Assembly (NCBI GenBank): GCA_013823855.1
Contig: PNMW01000086.1
Location: forward strand, 62,001 to 126,000
DNA: 64,000 nucleotides
Source: Lysobacteraceae bacterium
GTDB taxonomy: Bacteria; Pseudomonadota; Gammaproteobacteria; Nevskiales; Nevskiaceae
Reading direction: 5' to 3'
The position numbers and the translations under genes are program-made. Below are positions 45,772-54,482 of the stretch, piece by piece (within the stretch, counting starts at the first letter, position 1; each line of letters opens with the position of its first letter). A model generated the notes under the pieces. The model did no database searches. It had not been told where the DNA came from and saw nothing but the letters and a program-made list of their open reading frames with translations.

Positions 45772-46680
45772 TCAGCCGCGCGACGACTCGGTCTTGGCGC
45801 CTTCGGTCAGCAGCTTCGGCGGCGCATCCAGGTGGAAGGCGTTGAAGGTCTTCGACTGATCGTTGGTGAGGCCGCTGCTCATCGGCTCCGGCGGGTTCCA
45901 CGGACGGGCATTCGGCGCGCCGCCATCGACCCGGATGCAGGAACCGGTGATGTAGGCGGCGGCCGGCGACAGCAGGAAGGTGATCGCGGCGGAAATCTCG
46001 GCGACGTTGCCATAGCGCTGCGCCGGCACCGACGGCGGGTACTTGAGGATGTCTTCCTGCACGTTCGGCTCGTAGGTGTCGAAGCCGCTGCTGGCGATGC
46101 CGCCCGGCGCCACGCAGTTGACCCGCACGCCCGAATGCGCCCATTCGGAAGCGGCCGTCTGGCTCAATGTCCACATGCCGCCGCGCGCCGCGCCGGAGTG
46201 GCCGTACTGGAACCAGCCGCCCCAGATGTCGGCGATCATGTTCACGATCGCGCCGCCGTGCTGCTTCATCCAGCGGTTGTAGACCTCGCGCATCACCATG
46301 AAGCCGCCGAACAGGTTGAGGCGCACCACGGCCTCGAAACCCTTGCTGCTGATCTGGTCGAGCGGCTGCCGGTACTGGCCGCCGGCATTGTTGACCAGAC
46401 TGTCGATCCTGCCGTGCCTGGCGATGACGGCATCGACCAGTTCGATCACCTGTGCCTCGACCCGGATATCGCAGGGATGACAGCTGGCGGTGCCGCCGGC
46501 GGCGGCAATCTCCGCGGCAACCTGTTCGAGCTTGGCGCCGTCACGGCCGACCAGCGCCACCGTCGCGCCGAGCGCGGCAAGTTCGTGCGCGGTGCAACGG
46601 CCGATGCCGCTGCCGCCGCCGGTGACGACGGCGACATGACCCTGGAACAGGTTGGGGCGGAACACCGATTGATAGGACAT
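45772..46680 (-). CDS. SDR-family oxidoreductase with atypical active site (dienoyl-CoA reductase-like)
   Basis: A 302-aa short-chain dehydrogenase/reductase with cofactor loop TGGGSGIGR (20-28) and NNAGG (97-101). The usual YxxxK catalytic pair is missing: the region reads HSGAAR, i.e. Ser162 and Arg166 in place of Tyr and Lys, preceded by His161. A similar H-A-G-S-A-K arrangement is found in 2,4-dienoyl-CoA reductases of the SDR family, which also lack the Tyr. A role as an enoyl/dienoyl-CoA reductase is plausible. A C-terminal extension of about 40 residues is unusual. The gene is divergent from merR with a 248-bp AT-rich gap. Confidence 0.82.
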   Translation of the reverse strand: MSYQSVFRPNLFQGHVAVVTGGGSGIGRCTAHELAALGATVALVGRDGAKLEQVAAEIAAAGGTASCHPCDIRVEAQVIELVDAVIARHGRIDSLVNNAGGQYRQPLDQISSKGFEAVVRLNLFGGFMVMREVYNRWMKQHGGAIVNMIADIWGGWFQYGHSGAARGGMWTLSQTAASEWAHSGVRVNCVAPGGIASSGFDTYEPNVQEDILKYPPSVPAQRYGNVAEISAAITFLLSPAAAYITGSCIRVDGGAPNARPWNPPEPMSSGLTNDQSKTFNAFHLDAPPKLLTEGAKTESSRG

Positions 46681-46764
46681 GGGCAGTTGGCGAAATGGAA
46701 ACAGGGGCGGCGATCATCGGGCCGGTGCATGGCAACCAGGCGGCTCGGCAAACCGTAGAGCCAG

Positions 46765-46793
46765 ATCGTAAAATGCGTTTTTGCATTATTCAA
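46765..46793 (-). promoter_or_regulatory. Candidate SDR promoter with inverted repeat in spacer
   Basis: On the minus strand, TTGAAT (46788-46793), a 17-bp spacer and TACGAT (46765-46770) form a fair sigma-70 promoter for the SDR gene. Within the spacer, AATGC (46772-46776) and GCATT (46783-46787) form an inverted repeat, the layout expected for a MerR-type or repressor site. Confidence 0.45.
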
Positions 46794-46847
46794 TTATTTA
46801 TTATTGCGAACCGACGGGCGGCTGACCATCGGGGTTCTTGTTGTTAC

Positions 46848-46863
46848 CGTTAATGCATTAACG
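46848..46863. promoter_or_regulatory. 16-bp perfect palindrome in SDR/merR intergenic region
   Basis: CGTTAATGCATTAACG is self-complementary over all 16 bp. On the plus strand it sits between TTGTTA (46841-46846) and TAAAGC (46866-46871), a 19-bp spacing typical of MerR-controlled promoters. It shares the core TAATGCATTA-like sequence with the repeat at 46772-46787. Confidence 0.5.
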
Positions 46864-46928
46864 TGTAAAGCGTTATTGCGTAGCGAATCCGTTTCGCCCC
46901 CTTTCTTCGACGAGCCGCCGATCCGACG

Positions 46929-47618
46929 ATGAAGATGCGAGAGCTGGAACGCCGTACCGGCGTCAGCAGGCAGATGGTCCAGTTCTATCTGGCGCACGGG
47001 CTGCTGCCGGAACCGGCGCGACCCAGGCCGAACGTTGCCGATTACGGCGAGGAGCACGTCCGGGCAATCGAAGCGGTCCGCCGGCTGCAGATCGATGGCC
47101 GGTTGCGGATCCAGGAGATCAAGCAGGCGCTGGCGGATGGCGGCACGCCAGCGCGTGGCGATGCCGCGCTGCTGCCGCATCTGGACCAGCTGTTTGCCTT
47201 GCGCGCCGGCATCGACGGGCAGCTGATGGCGCTCAAGTCCCTGGAGGAGCGCAACCCGCACGCCAGGGTCGATGCCGAAGCACTGCAACGGGTCGGGGCG
47301 ATCGAACTGAAGCGGCAGAAGGGGCAATGGTTCCTGTCGCGTCTCGATGCCCAGATCGTCGATCACTGGGCCGACATGCGTGCCGCCGGCTTCACCGAGG
47401 CGGAAGGCTTCGATGCCGGCATCGTCGCTTCGCATGTCGAAGCAGCGGCAGCGCTGGCCGACAAGGAAGTCGACATCTTCATGACCCGCAGCCGCCCGGA
47501 TCGGACGATGGAGCAGAAGGCGGCGATGGCCGACGCCGGCAGCAAGGTGATGCTCAAGCTGTTCACCTTGCTGCGCATGAAAGCCACCGTTGCCGCGTTC
47601 AGGCGAATCGGCTCCTAG
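46929..47618 (+). CDS. MerR-family transcriptional regulator
   Basis: A 229-aa protein with an N-terminal MerR winged HTH (MRELERRTGVSRQMVQFYLA, then YGEEHVRAIEAVRRLQIDGR). A long helical C-terminal effector region follows, unlike metal-sensing MerR proteins, with no Cys cluster. It is divergent from the SDR gene, its likely target, with palindromic DNA between. The effector is unknown. Confidence 0.85.
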   Translation: MKMRELERRTGVSRQMVQFYLAHGLLPEPARPRPNVADYGEEHVRAIEAVRRLQIDGRLRIQEIKQALADGGTPARGDAALLPHLDQLFALRAGIDGQLMALKSLEERNPHARVDAEALQRVGAIELKRQKGQWFLSRLDAQIVDHWADMRAAGFTEAEGFDAGIVASHVEAAAALADKEVDIFMTRSRPDRTMEQKAAMADAGSKVMLKLFTLLRMKATVAAFRRIGS

Positions 47619-47786
47619 CCCACCGCACCGGTGAGTTCGCATCCTGATGGGCGCGCGCATGGGGATGCCATGCAAGGAAGAAAGCGCGGCAACAGTGGTT
47701 CTATTGCGAGCATTTCTGACGCCGCAGTGCGCCCAGGGCGCACTCCAGCGGGGGGTGGAATCTCATGGGTGCGGTGGACTGGCCGG

Positions 47787-48437
47787 TCAGCCGATCAGCT
47801 GCTGCCGCAGGGCGATCGCCACCGCATGGGCCCGATCGGCGGCGCCGAGCTTTTCGTAGACCTTCTTGAGGTGGGACTTCACCGTTTCCTCGGTGATCGA
47901 CAGGGTCTTGGCGATCGCCTTGTTGCTCAGGCCGTCGGCGAGGGCTTCGAGGATGTGCATTTCACGGACCGACAGGGCGCCGCGATCGTCGGCGGTGCGG
48001 GCGTCCTGCACCAGACGCTTGAGCAGCGGCATGGTGATTTCGGCCTGCAGGTAGGCGCCACCATTGGCGATCGAGCGGACGGCGCGCAGCAGATCGCTGC
48101 TCGAGGCGCTCTTCAGCAGGTAGCCGCGGGCGCCGGCATTCATCGTGCTCCAGACATAGCCGGGGTTGTCGTACATGGTGAACACGATGATCTTGGTTTC
48201 CGGGTGCGCGGCGATGATTTCGGCGATCGCGCTCATGCCGCTCTGGCCCGGCATCTTCAGGTCGATGACGACGATCTCCGGATACGGCTGCAGCGCTTCC
48301 ATGCTGCGGATGCCGCTCTGCGCATCGCCGGCCTGACCGACGACGGTGATGTCGCTTTCCTGGTCGAGCATCCGGGCGATGCCCTGGCGCAGCACGTGGT
48401 GATCGTCGATCAGGAAGACGCGGGTCGCGGCCGTCAC
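47787..48437 (-). CDS. NarL/FixJ-family response regulator
   Basis: A 216-aa response regulator: receiver domain (VFLIDDHHVLRQGIARML, phospho-acceptor Asp in IVVIDLKMPGQSG, Lys in GYLLKSASSS) and a LuxR-type HTH (LSVREMHILEALADGLSNKA, EETVKSHLKKVYEKLGA). It overlaps the histidine kinase gene by 4 nt. It forms a two-component system whose target may be in the neighbouring catabolic genes; the target is not deducible. Confidence 0.92.
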   Translation of the reverse strand: MTAATRVFLIDDHHVLRQGIARMLDQESDITVVGQAGDAQSGIRSMEALQPYPEIVVIDLKMPGQSGMSAIAEIIAAHPETKIIVFTMYDNPGYVWSTMNAGARGYLLKSASSSDLLRAVRSIANGGAYLQAEITMPLLKRLVQDARTADDRGALSVREMHILEALADGLSNKAIAKTLSITEETVKSHLKKVYEKLGAADRAHAVAIALRQQLIG

Positions 48438-49711
48438 GATCCGCTCCCCGGCAGCCGCACTTCGATCCGCGTGCCGCGCCGGCCCTGCCCGGCCTCGACG
48501 ATCAGCCGGCCACCCGCCGCCTCGGCGCGTTCGCGCATCGTCATCAGGCCGTAGTGGCCGATCGGCACCCGCTCGGGATCGAAGCCGAGGCCGTCGTCGC
48601 TGATGCTCAGCACGACCTGGCCAAGCCGGGCTTCGAGCACGACCTCGACGCTCGACGCCTGGGCATGCTTCTGGATGTTCAGCAGCGCTTCCTGCAGCAG
48701 CCGGAACAGCATCGCGTCCTGCCGCGAGCGCCAGTCGCGCAGCCGCGGATCGATGCGGCAGCTGAGCCGGTACGGCGCGATCTCCGAATGCCGGGCAAGG
48801 TGCTCGCTGGCCGCCTCGAAGAAGCCCAGCTCGTCGAGCACCGTCGGCCGCAGCTCGTTCATGATCGAGCGGACATCGTGGTTGCAGGCGCGCACCGTGA
48901 CTTCCAGCTCGCCGAGCTTTTCGCGCAGCGCATCGCGGTCATCGAGCCCGGCGATGCATTGCTCCAGCCCCTGGCGCAGGCCGAACAGGTGGCCGCTCAT
49001 GCGATCGTGCAGTTCGCCGGAGATGTTGCGCCGCTCCTCCTCCTGGACCTGGGCAAAGCGGTGCAGCACCGCCTGGTAGCGCTCGCCGGACTCGCGCAGG
49101 CTGCGCGCGTGTTCGAGGATCAGGCTGGCGTGCTCGCGCGCCCAGTCGGCGAGGATCGCGCCCATGAAGCCGGCGAAGCCGAGCAGGAAGAACTGGGTAG
49201 TCAGCATCAGCCAGGTCTCGCGGCCGGCATCGCCGCTGTACAGCGGCTCGGCGAAGAAGATCAGCACGGTGACGAAGCAGTTGAAGCAGGCGATGCCGAT
49301 CGATTCGAGCACGCCGAAGCGGATCGCGACCGACATCTGGGTGAAGTAGAAGAACGGGTAGAGGATCGAATCGATGCCGCCGGTGAACAGGCAGATCATG
49401 CCGGCCAGCACCGGATCGCCGAAGGTGGTGATCACCGCGGTGCGCCGGATGTTGCCAGTCCGCCCGGCTTCGCGGTGCGCCCACAGGCCGTAGACCACGC
49501 CGGCCGCGTAGACCGCCCAGACCGGCGTCAGGCCGAGCGCGTAGCCGTGTCCGCGCAGCACCACGAACCAGCCGATCAGGCCGATGTTGCGCAGCCAGCG
49601 GATGTCCTTCTCGGCACGCCGCAGGCGCTGCTCGTCGTGTCCGGCTTCGACCCACTGCGGCGTCCGGTCGAGCCATGGCAGATCGGGCGAGGCGGTCCAG
49701 GGACGGGTCAT
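48434..49711 (-). CDS. Membrane sensor histidine kinase (NarL-partner, HisKA_3 type)
   Basis: A 425-aa kinase with about five or six N-terminal hydrophobic segments (50-200), then a HisKA_3 dimerisation domain with the phospho-accepting His in ISGELHDRMSGHLFGLRQG and a HATPase_c domain (SISDDGLGFDPE, GLMTMRERAEAAGGRL). No extracellular sensor loop of any size is visible, so sensing is probably within the membrane or by a helical linker. It is the kinase for the overlapping response regulator. It is much smaller than the two-kinase StyS sensors. Confidence 0.9.
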   Translation of the reverse strand: MTRPWTASPDLPWLDRTPQWVEAGHDEQRLRRAEKDIRWLRNIGLIGWFVVLRGHGYALGLTPVWAVYAAGVVYGLWAHREAGRTGNIRRTAVITTFGDPVLAGMICLFTGGIDSILYPFFYFTQMSVAIRFGVLESIGIACFNCFVTVLIFFAEPLYSGDAGRETWLMLTTQFFLLGFAGFMGAILADWAREHASLILEHARSLRESGERYQAVLHRFAQVQEEERRNISGELHDRMSGHLFGLRQGLEQCIAGLDDRDALREKLGELEVTVRACNHDVRSIMNELRPTVLDELGFFEAASEHLARHSEIAPYRLSCRIDPRLRDWRSRQDAMLFRLLQEALLNIQKHAQASSVEVVLEARLGQVVLSISDDGLGFDPERVPIGHYGLMTMRERAEAAGGRLIVEAGQGRRGTRIEVRLPGSGS

Positions 49712-49793
49712 GACGGTCACCGGCAACACGAGGGGGCGCCAGCATACCCCGAGGCGATTCCGCCTCGGCACGGCGGCCGGGCAAGGTCCGGCG

Positions 49794-50195
49794 CTAGAGT
49801 TTCAGGCCGCTCTGGCGCTCGAAATCGGCGAGATCGAAGTAATCGCTGAAGCGCACGATCCGGCCGTTGCGAACCTCGAACACACCGGTCACCGGCAGCA
49901 CGACGCGAGTGCCATTGCGCATCACGAAGCGGTCGACGCGCTCGGCGATCACCAGCCCCGGCGCGGCCGCAAGGGTGACGACATCGAGGCTCGCAGCCTC
50001 GAAGGCTTCGAGGAAGGCGACGAAGATCTGGCGGATGCCGGCGATCCCCGTGATCGGCGCGACCGGCACGTTGTGGTAGACCGCGTCGGCGGCGAAGTAG
50101 CCGCACAGCGCATCGATGTCGCGGCCGGTCCAGGCACCGAGAAAGTCGCGGACCAGGCGTTCTGAAGCGTCCTGGGCATCGGGGTTGGCGTTCAT
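49794..50195 (-). CDS. Limonene-1,2-epoxide hydrolase-like protein
   Basis: A 133-aa protein of the SnoaL/NTF2-like fold. The five catalytic residues of limonene-1,2-epoxide hydrolase have direct equivalents: Tyr40 and Asn42 (VYHNVPV), Arg86 and Asp88 (IAERVDRF), and Asp118 (FSDYFDLADFE). In the Rhodococcus enzyme these are Tyr53, Asn55, Arg99, Asp101 and Asp132. It should add water to an epoxide in one step. It lies 41 bp downstream of an SDR gene that could oxidise the diol. Fold and residues are well supported; substrate is inferred. Confidence 0.82.
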   Translation of the reverse strand: MNANPDAQDASERLVRDFLGAWTGRDIDALCGYFAADAVYHNVPVAPITGIAGIRQIFVAFLEAFEAASLDVVTLAAAPGLVIAERVDRFVMRNGTRVVLPVTGVFEVRNGRIVRFSDYFDLADFERQSGLKL

Positions 50196-50236
50196 GTGCG
50201 ACTCCAGATGAATCCGGTTCGGAAGGGATGCCCGGC

Positions 50237-50998
50237 CTACTGGGCGATGAAGCCGCCATCGACCGCCAGACAATGGCCGGTGACGAAGCTCGATTGATCC
50301 GAGGCCAGCCAGAGGGCGGCGCCGGCGATGTCTTCAGGGGTGGCGATCCGCTTCATCGGATTCATCGCCATCAGCGCTTCGCGCAGGCCCGGCTGATCGC
50401 TGGCCAGCGCATCGAGCATCGCCGTATCGACCATGCCGGGGCACAGCGCGTTGACCCGGATGCCCTGGGCCGCCACGTTCAGCGCGGTGGATTTCACCAG
50501 GCCGACCACCGCATGCTTGCTGGCGACATAGGCGGCGAGGCCCGGCGCGCCGATCAGCCCGGCCACCGAGGCGGTGGCGACGATCACGCCCGAGCCGCGC
50601 GACAGCATCGCCGGCAGCGCGGCCTTGATGGTCCGGAACGCACCCATCAGGTTGACCTCGACCACCTGGGCGAAGGCGGCTTCCGGGCATTCCCAGACCT
50701 CCACCGGCGTGCCGAGAATGCCGGCATTGGCGAACACCACCTGCGGCGCGCCGAAGGCGGCTGCGCCGGTGGCGAACAGGGTGTCGAGGTCGGCCTGCCG
50801 GCGCACGTCGCAGCTCGCCGACACCGTCGGCGCGCCGATCCCGGCGAGCAGCGCGACGGTGTCCGCCAGCCCTGCGGCAGCGATATCGCCGACGACCAGC
50901 CTGGCCCCGGCACGGCCGGCCGCCAGCGCGATCGCCCGGCCGATGCCGGAGGCCGCGCCGGTGACCAGCACGGTCCGGCCGGCAAACCCGGTGCTCAC
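50237..50998 (-). CDS. SDR-family dehydrogenase
   Basis: A 253-aa classical short-chain dehydrogenase with TGAASGIGR (NAD(P) loop), NAG, and the catalytic Ser and YVASKHA (Tyr, Lys). It starts with GTG at 50998, which overlaps the amidohydrolase stop by 4 nt, and is followed by the epoxide hydrolase-like gene. In this setting a diol or hydroxyketone dehydrogenase is likely. Confidence 0.87.
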   Translation of the reverse strand: MSTGFAGRTVLVTGAASGIGRAIALAAGRAGARLVVGDIAAAGLADTVALLAGIGAPTVSASCDVRRQADLDTLFATGAAAFGAPQVVFANAGILGTPVEVWECPEAAFAQVVEVNLMGAFRTIKAALPAMLSRGSGVIVATASVAGLIGAPGLAAYVASKHAVVGLVKSTALNVAAQGIRVNALCPGMVDTAMLDALASDQPGLREALMAMNPMKRIATPEDIAGAALWLASDQSSFVTGHCLAVDGGFIAQ

Positions 50999-52491
50999 GA
51001 TTGCGACCCGCCGGATTTGCGGATGAAGCCGTAGTACTGGTTCGACGGCTTGCCGCCGGCCGCCCGGTATTCGGCCTTGGCCTGGGCCAGCAGGTCGCTG
51101 CGCCAGGGCTGCTCGGCCATCTCCTGGTGCAGATTGAACAGGCTGGCGGCATTGCCGGCGAGGATCGCCGACTTGACCTTGCCATCGGCCGCGCCCAGCG
51201 CCGCGTAGCCGTGGGCCTTCTGCATCGCCTGCGGGATCTCGATGCGCCGGAACGCCTCGATCTGCCACTGCGGCGAGCCGTACCAGACCGAGTCGGTGCC
51301 CCAGACCACGTGGTCCGCGCCCATGCCCTTGATCAGCGTGCCGAGCACGGCTGCCGCGAGCTTGGGATGGGTCACCGCGCAGCTGCCGAAGGTGGTGCCC
51401 AGTTCGGCGAAGACATTGCCGACGCCGAACTTCGCCGGCACTTCGGCCAGCTGCGTCACCCAGTCGATCTGGCCGGTCTTGTCGAACTCGGCGAGCACCG
51501 GGTCCGGGCTCGACAGGAAGTTGCGGAAGCCCGAGTGGTAGATCACGAACTTCAGGCCCGGCCAGTCCTTCGCCGCCTTGCCGACATCGTCGACCATGGC
51601 GTGCCGCCAGTGGGTCATGGTCCGCTGGTAGTCGTCCGGCAGCAGGCCCTTGTGGATGCAGACGGTGCGGATGCCCGACTTCATCATCTTCTCGTAGGCC
51701 GGATACATCAGCTTTTCGTCGTCGAGGCGCCAGGGGTACTGGGAGTTCTCGAACGGATCGCCGAGCGTGTAGCCCTTCCAGCCATCAGGCTTGTACAGCT
51801 CGATGGCCTTGTCGATCTCTTCGAGCCAGCCTTTCTGGCCGGGCGCCATGACGCTGTGGCAGAGCATGCGCCGCGAGCCCGCGGCCTCGTTGACCAGCCG
51901 GCGCGCCTGTTCCAGCCCGGCATTGCCGACGATCACGTTGTCGCCCTGCTCGGACGGCGCGGCGCTGACCAGGCCGATGGTGGTGTCGCTGTCGAAATAC
52001 ACCTCCTTCAGGAAGTGATCGAACTTGTAGCGTTCGATGCTGACGCCTTCGCGCGCCATCACCGGATTCCAGTTCTTGGCGTATTCGCCGAGCGCCAGCA
52101 CGATGGTCTTCTTGTAGTCGTCACGGACGAAATGCAGCTGCACGTCGATGATCGGCTGATCGCGCAGCCGGGTGCGCAGCGCCTCGGCGACATCCGGGTC
52201 CAGCGCCGCGGCATCGGCATCGTTGAAATAGCTGCCGAACACCGTGTTCATCGCCAGGAACGCCGCACTCATGCCGGCGCCGCTGCGCAGGAAATCGCGA
52301 CGGCTGACCCCGAGCCTGCGGCTGTGGGCAGCGGCCAGCAGGCCGAGTTCGTGCTCGACTCTTTTCTGCTGTCCGGTCTGCGCGATCGGCAGGAACTCGC
52401 CGTTGGAAATCATCCGGGTCGGCACCGGCCAACCGGTCTTGCCATCGTCCAGCGACGTCAGTTCGCTGATCTGCCTGTCATCGAGCCACAT
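50995..52491 (-). CDS. Amidohydrolase_2-family protein with internal Tat-like motif
   Basis: A 498-aa protein of the amidohydrolase-related (Amidohydrolase_2/ACMSD-like) barrel family. It has late-barrel His and Asp residues in VCIHKGLLPDD, FVIYHSGFRNF and VVWGTDSVWYGSPQW. The N-terminal metal motif, usually HxH, reads DVQLHF (Gln118, His120), so metal binding may be altered. A twin-arginine motif SRRDFLRSG lies at residues 63-71, followed by a short hydrophobic stretch, but only after 60 extra hydrophilic residues, which is unusual for a Tat signal. It is coupled to the SDR and epoxide hydrolase-like genes. A hydrolase or decarboxylase role is possible. Confidence 0.78.
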   Translation of the reverse strand: MWLDDRQISELTSLDDGKTGWPVPTRMISNGEFLPIAQTGQQKRVEHELGLLAAAHSRRLGVSRRDFLRSGAGMSAAFLAMNTVFGSYFNDADAAALDPDVAEALRTRLRDQPIIDVQLHFVRDDYKKTIVLALGEYAKNWNPVMAREGVSIERYKFDHFLKEVYFDSDTTIGLVSAAPSEQGDNVIVGNAGLEQARRLVNEAAGSRRMLCHSVMAPGQKGWLEEIDKAIELYKPDGWKGYTLGDPFENSQYPWRLDDEKLMYPAYEKMMKSGIRTVCIHKGLLPDDYQRTMTHWRHAMVDDVGKAAKDWPGLKFVIYHSGFRNFLSSPDPVLAEFDKTGQIDWVTQLAEVPAKFGVGNVFAELGTTFGSCAVTHPKLAAAVLGTLIKGMGADHVVWGTDSVWYGSPQWQIEAFRRIEIPQAMQKAHGYAALGAADGKVKSAILAGNAASLFNLHQEMAEQPWRSDLLAQAKAEYRAAGGKPSNQYYGFIRKSGGSQS

Positions 52492-52521
52492 GCGCTTCCC
52501 CGTTCGCGGATGACCACGGCC

Positions 52522-52538
52522 GGCACCGGACCGGTGCC
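52522..52538. promoter_or_regulatory. Near-perfect palindrome upstream of the amidohydrolase gene
   Basis: GGCACCGG-A-CCGGTGCC has 8-bp arms about 31 bp before the amidohydrolase ATG, between that gene and the end of the sigma-54 activator gene. It is a candidate operator or a hairpin in the activator's 3' region; no T-tract is present. Confidence 0.4.
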
Positions 52539-52652
52539 CGCCACGTGTCCATCTCGGCGGCAAGCATGTTGGCCACCGCGGGTCGTCGGTATCACGCGGC
52601 TGAGGGGTTGCCTCGACTCGTTCGGGGGGCCGCCGCACGCGGCTCGCCGGGC

Positions 52653-54482
52653 CTACCCGGCCCGCTTCCTCACCCGGTACTCGACCTGCCCGCGCTTCAG
52701 CTTGAGCAGGCGCGCGGCCGCCGAGACATTGCCGTCGGTCTGCGCCAGCGCGGTATCGAGCAGCAGCTGTTCGATGTCCTCGAACGACGGCAACGCCTGC
52801 AGCAGCTCCATCGCCAGACGGCCGCGTGCATCGGCGGGCGTGTCCGCTGCGGTCGAAGCGCCCGTGCTCGGCAAGGCTTCGGCTTCCGCCCCGGCCGATG
52901 GCACCAGCGCGCCGTGGGCGCTGACGTTGAACGACGACGGCCGCAGCTTTTCGCCGCCGGCGAACAGATGCTGGACGTCGATCGCGCCGTGGTCTTCGGC
53001 AAGGATCACCGCGCGCTGGACCATGTTTTCCAGCTCGCGGACATTGCCCGGCCAGTCGTAGTCCCAGAGCGCATCCCAGGCGCGCGGCGTCAGGCCGGTG
53101 ATCCGCTTGGCGAAACGCTGTGCGTAGCGATCGAGGAACACCGACACCAGCAGCGGAATGTCCTCGCGACGCTCGCGCAGCGGCGGAATCTCGATCGGAA
53201 ACACGTTGAGGCGATAGAACAGGTCGGTGCGGAAACGGCCGGCTTCCATCTCCGCGCGCAGGTCGCGATTGGCGGCGGCGACCAGCCGGACATCGACCCG
53301 GATCGTCCGCGTGCCGCCGACCCGCTCGATCTCGCGCTCCTGGATCGCGCGCAGCAGCTTGCCCTGCGCCGGCAGCGGCAGGCTGGCGATCTCGTCGAGA
53401 AACAAGGTGCCGCCGTCGGCGCGCTCGAAGCGGCCAGGCCGGGCCTGGTCGGCACCGGTATAGGCACCGCGCTCGACCCCGAACAGCTCGGCCTCGACCA
53501 GATCGGGTGGGATCGCCGCGCAGTTGATCGCCACGATCGGCCTGGCCGCCCGCGCGCTGACCGCGTGCAGCGCGCGGGCGAAGCATTCCTTGCCGACGCC
53601 GCTCTCGCCCCTGAACAGCACGGTGGAATCGGTCGGCGCGACGCGGCGCACCAGGTGGGCCACGGCATTGAAGCCGGCCGAGGCGCCGACGAAACCTTCC
53701 AGATTGGTCACCGGCCCGGTCGCGGCGCGGCCGGCGGCCAGCGGGCCCGACGAGGGGCCGGCATCGGCGCCCCGGGCCGATGCCGCCCGTACCGGCGCGC
53801 CGACGAAGCTTTCGACCTGCAGGAAGCTCACTTCCGCCTCGGTGAGGTCGTCCCAGGCGGCCAGCGGCTTGCCGATCACCCGGCAGCGGGCGTGGCCCAT
53901 CGCCACGCATTCGACCTCGCGCCAGTAGATCGGAATACCGGTGACGGCGGTGCAGTAGCCATCGGCATAACCGCGCATCACCCAGCAGGCCGCTTCGCCG
54001 GACAGGCCATGCTGTTCCAGATGGGCCTCGGCTTCCCAGGGTGCGGCCCACAGGAAATCGCCCCAGAACTCGCCCTTCTCGGGATCGAAGCGCATCGCGT
54101 CGATCGGCAGGGTGCGGACGAAGCCCTCGGTCTCGCGCAGCCGCGGGCCGATCGCCAGCGTGTAGGTGAGGTCATCGCCGTACAGCGCGCGCATCCGCTC
54201 GCCGTCCTCGAAGCCCTGGCGGTAGCCGAGGCGGGTCATCAGCTCGCGGGTCGGCCCGAAGCCGAGGCGGGTGATCAGCTCGCGGCGCATCTCGGCGAAC
54301 GGCTGGGCGTGCATCAGCAGCATGCGCTGGCCGAACAGCTGGATGTGGCCGGCATCCGGCGAGAAGCGCAGATGCTCGCCGACCGTGCGCGACAGCCGCT
54401 CGGCGGTCTGCTCGGCGCGGCTGGCGCCGTCGATGCCGGCCACCGGTGCGGCTGCGGCGGGGGACTTCCTGCGGGCGGGCAT
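52653..54482 (-). CDS. XylR/DmpR-type sigma-54-dependent activator
   Basis: A 609-aa enhancer-binding protein. The N-terminal XylR_N sensor and V4R zinc/effector domains (about 35-240; QLFGQRMLLMHAQPFAEMRR, MRGYADGYCTAVTGIPIYWR with Cys-containing V4R core ECVAMGHARCRVIGKP) are followed by the AAA+ domain with Walker A GESGVGKE, the GAYTGA sigma-54 contact loop and FLDEIASLP, and a C-terminal Fis-type HTH (NVSAAARLLKLKRGQVEYRV). Members sense aromatic or related hydrophobic effectors directly. It is divergent from the Baeyer-Villiger-like monooxygenase, which has a sigma-54 promoter. The start at MPARRKS is preferred to a further upstream ATG. Confidence 0.92.
   Translation of the reverse strand: MPARRKSPAAAAPVAGIDGASRAEQTAERLSRTVGEHLRFSPDAGHIQLFGQRMLLMHAQPFAEMRRELITRLGFGPTRELMTRLGYRQGFEDGERMRALYGDDLTYTLAIGPRLRETEGFVRTLPIDAMRFDPEKGEFWGDFLWAAPWEAEAHLEQHGLSGEAACWVMRGYADGYCTAVTGIPIYWREVECVAMGHARCRVIGKPLAAWDDLTEAEVSFLQVESFVGAPVRAASARGADAGPSSGPLAAGRAATGPVTNLEGFVGASAGFNAVAHLVRRVAPTDSTVLFRGESGVGKECFARALHAVSARAARPIVAINCAAIPPDLVEAELFGVERGAYTGADQARPGRFERADGGTLFLDEIASLPLPAQGKLLRAIQEREIERVGGTRTIRVDVRLVAAANRDLRAEMEAGRFRTDLFYRLNVFPIEIPPLRERREDIPLLVSVFLDRYAQRFAKRITGLTPRAWDALWDYDWPGNVRELENMVQRAVILAEDHGAIDVQHLFAGGEKLRPSSFNVSAHGALVPSAGAEAEALPSTGASTAADTPADARGRLAMELLQALPSFEDIEQLLLDTALAQTDGNVSAAARLLKLKRGQVEYRVRKRAG

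Noticed and set aside
47787-49711. Two-component system considered as StyS/StyR
   Set aside because: The kinase is a simple 425-aa NarL-type membrane sensor without the double kinase/receiver layout of StyS and lies 36 kb from styA.
52561-52580. Minus-strand TGGCCAACATGCTTGCC resembling a sigma-54 promoter for the amidohydrolase operon
   Set aside because: The GG to GC spacing is 11 instead of the strict 10 bp, and it lacks other support.
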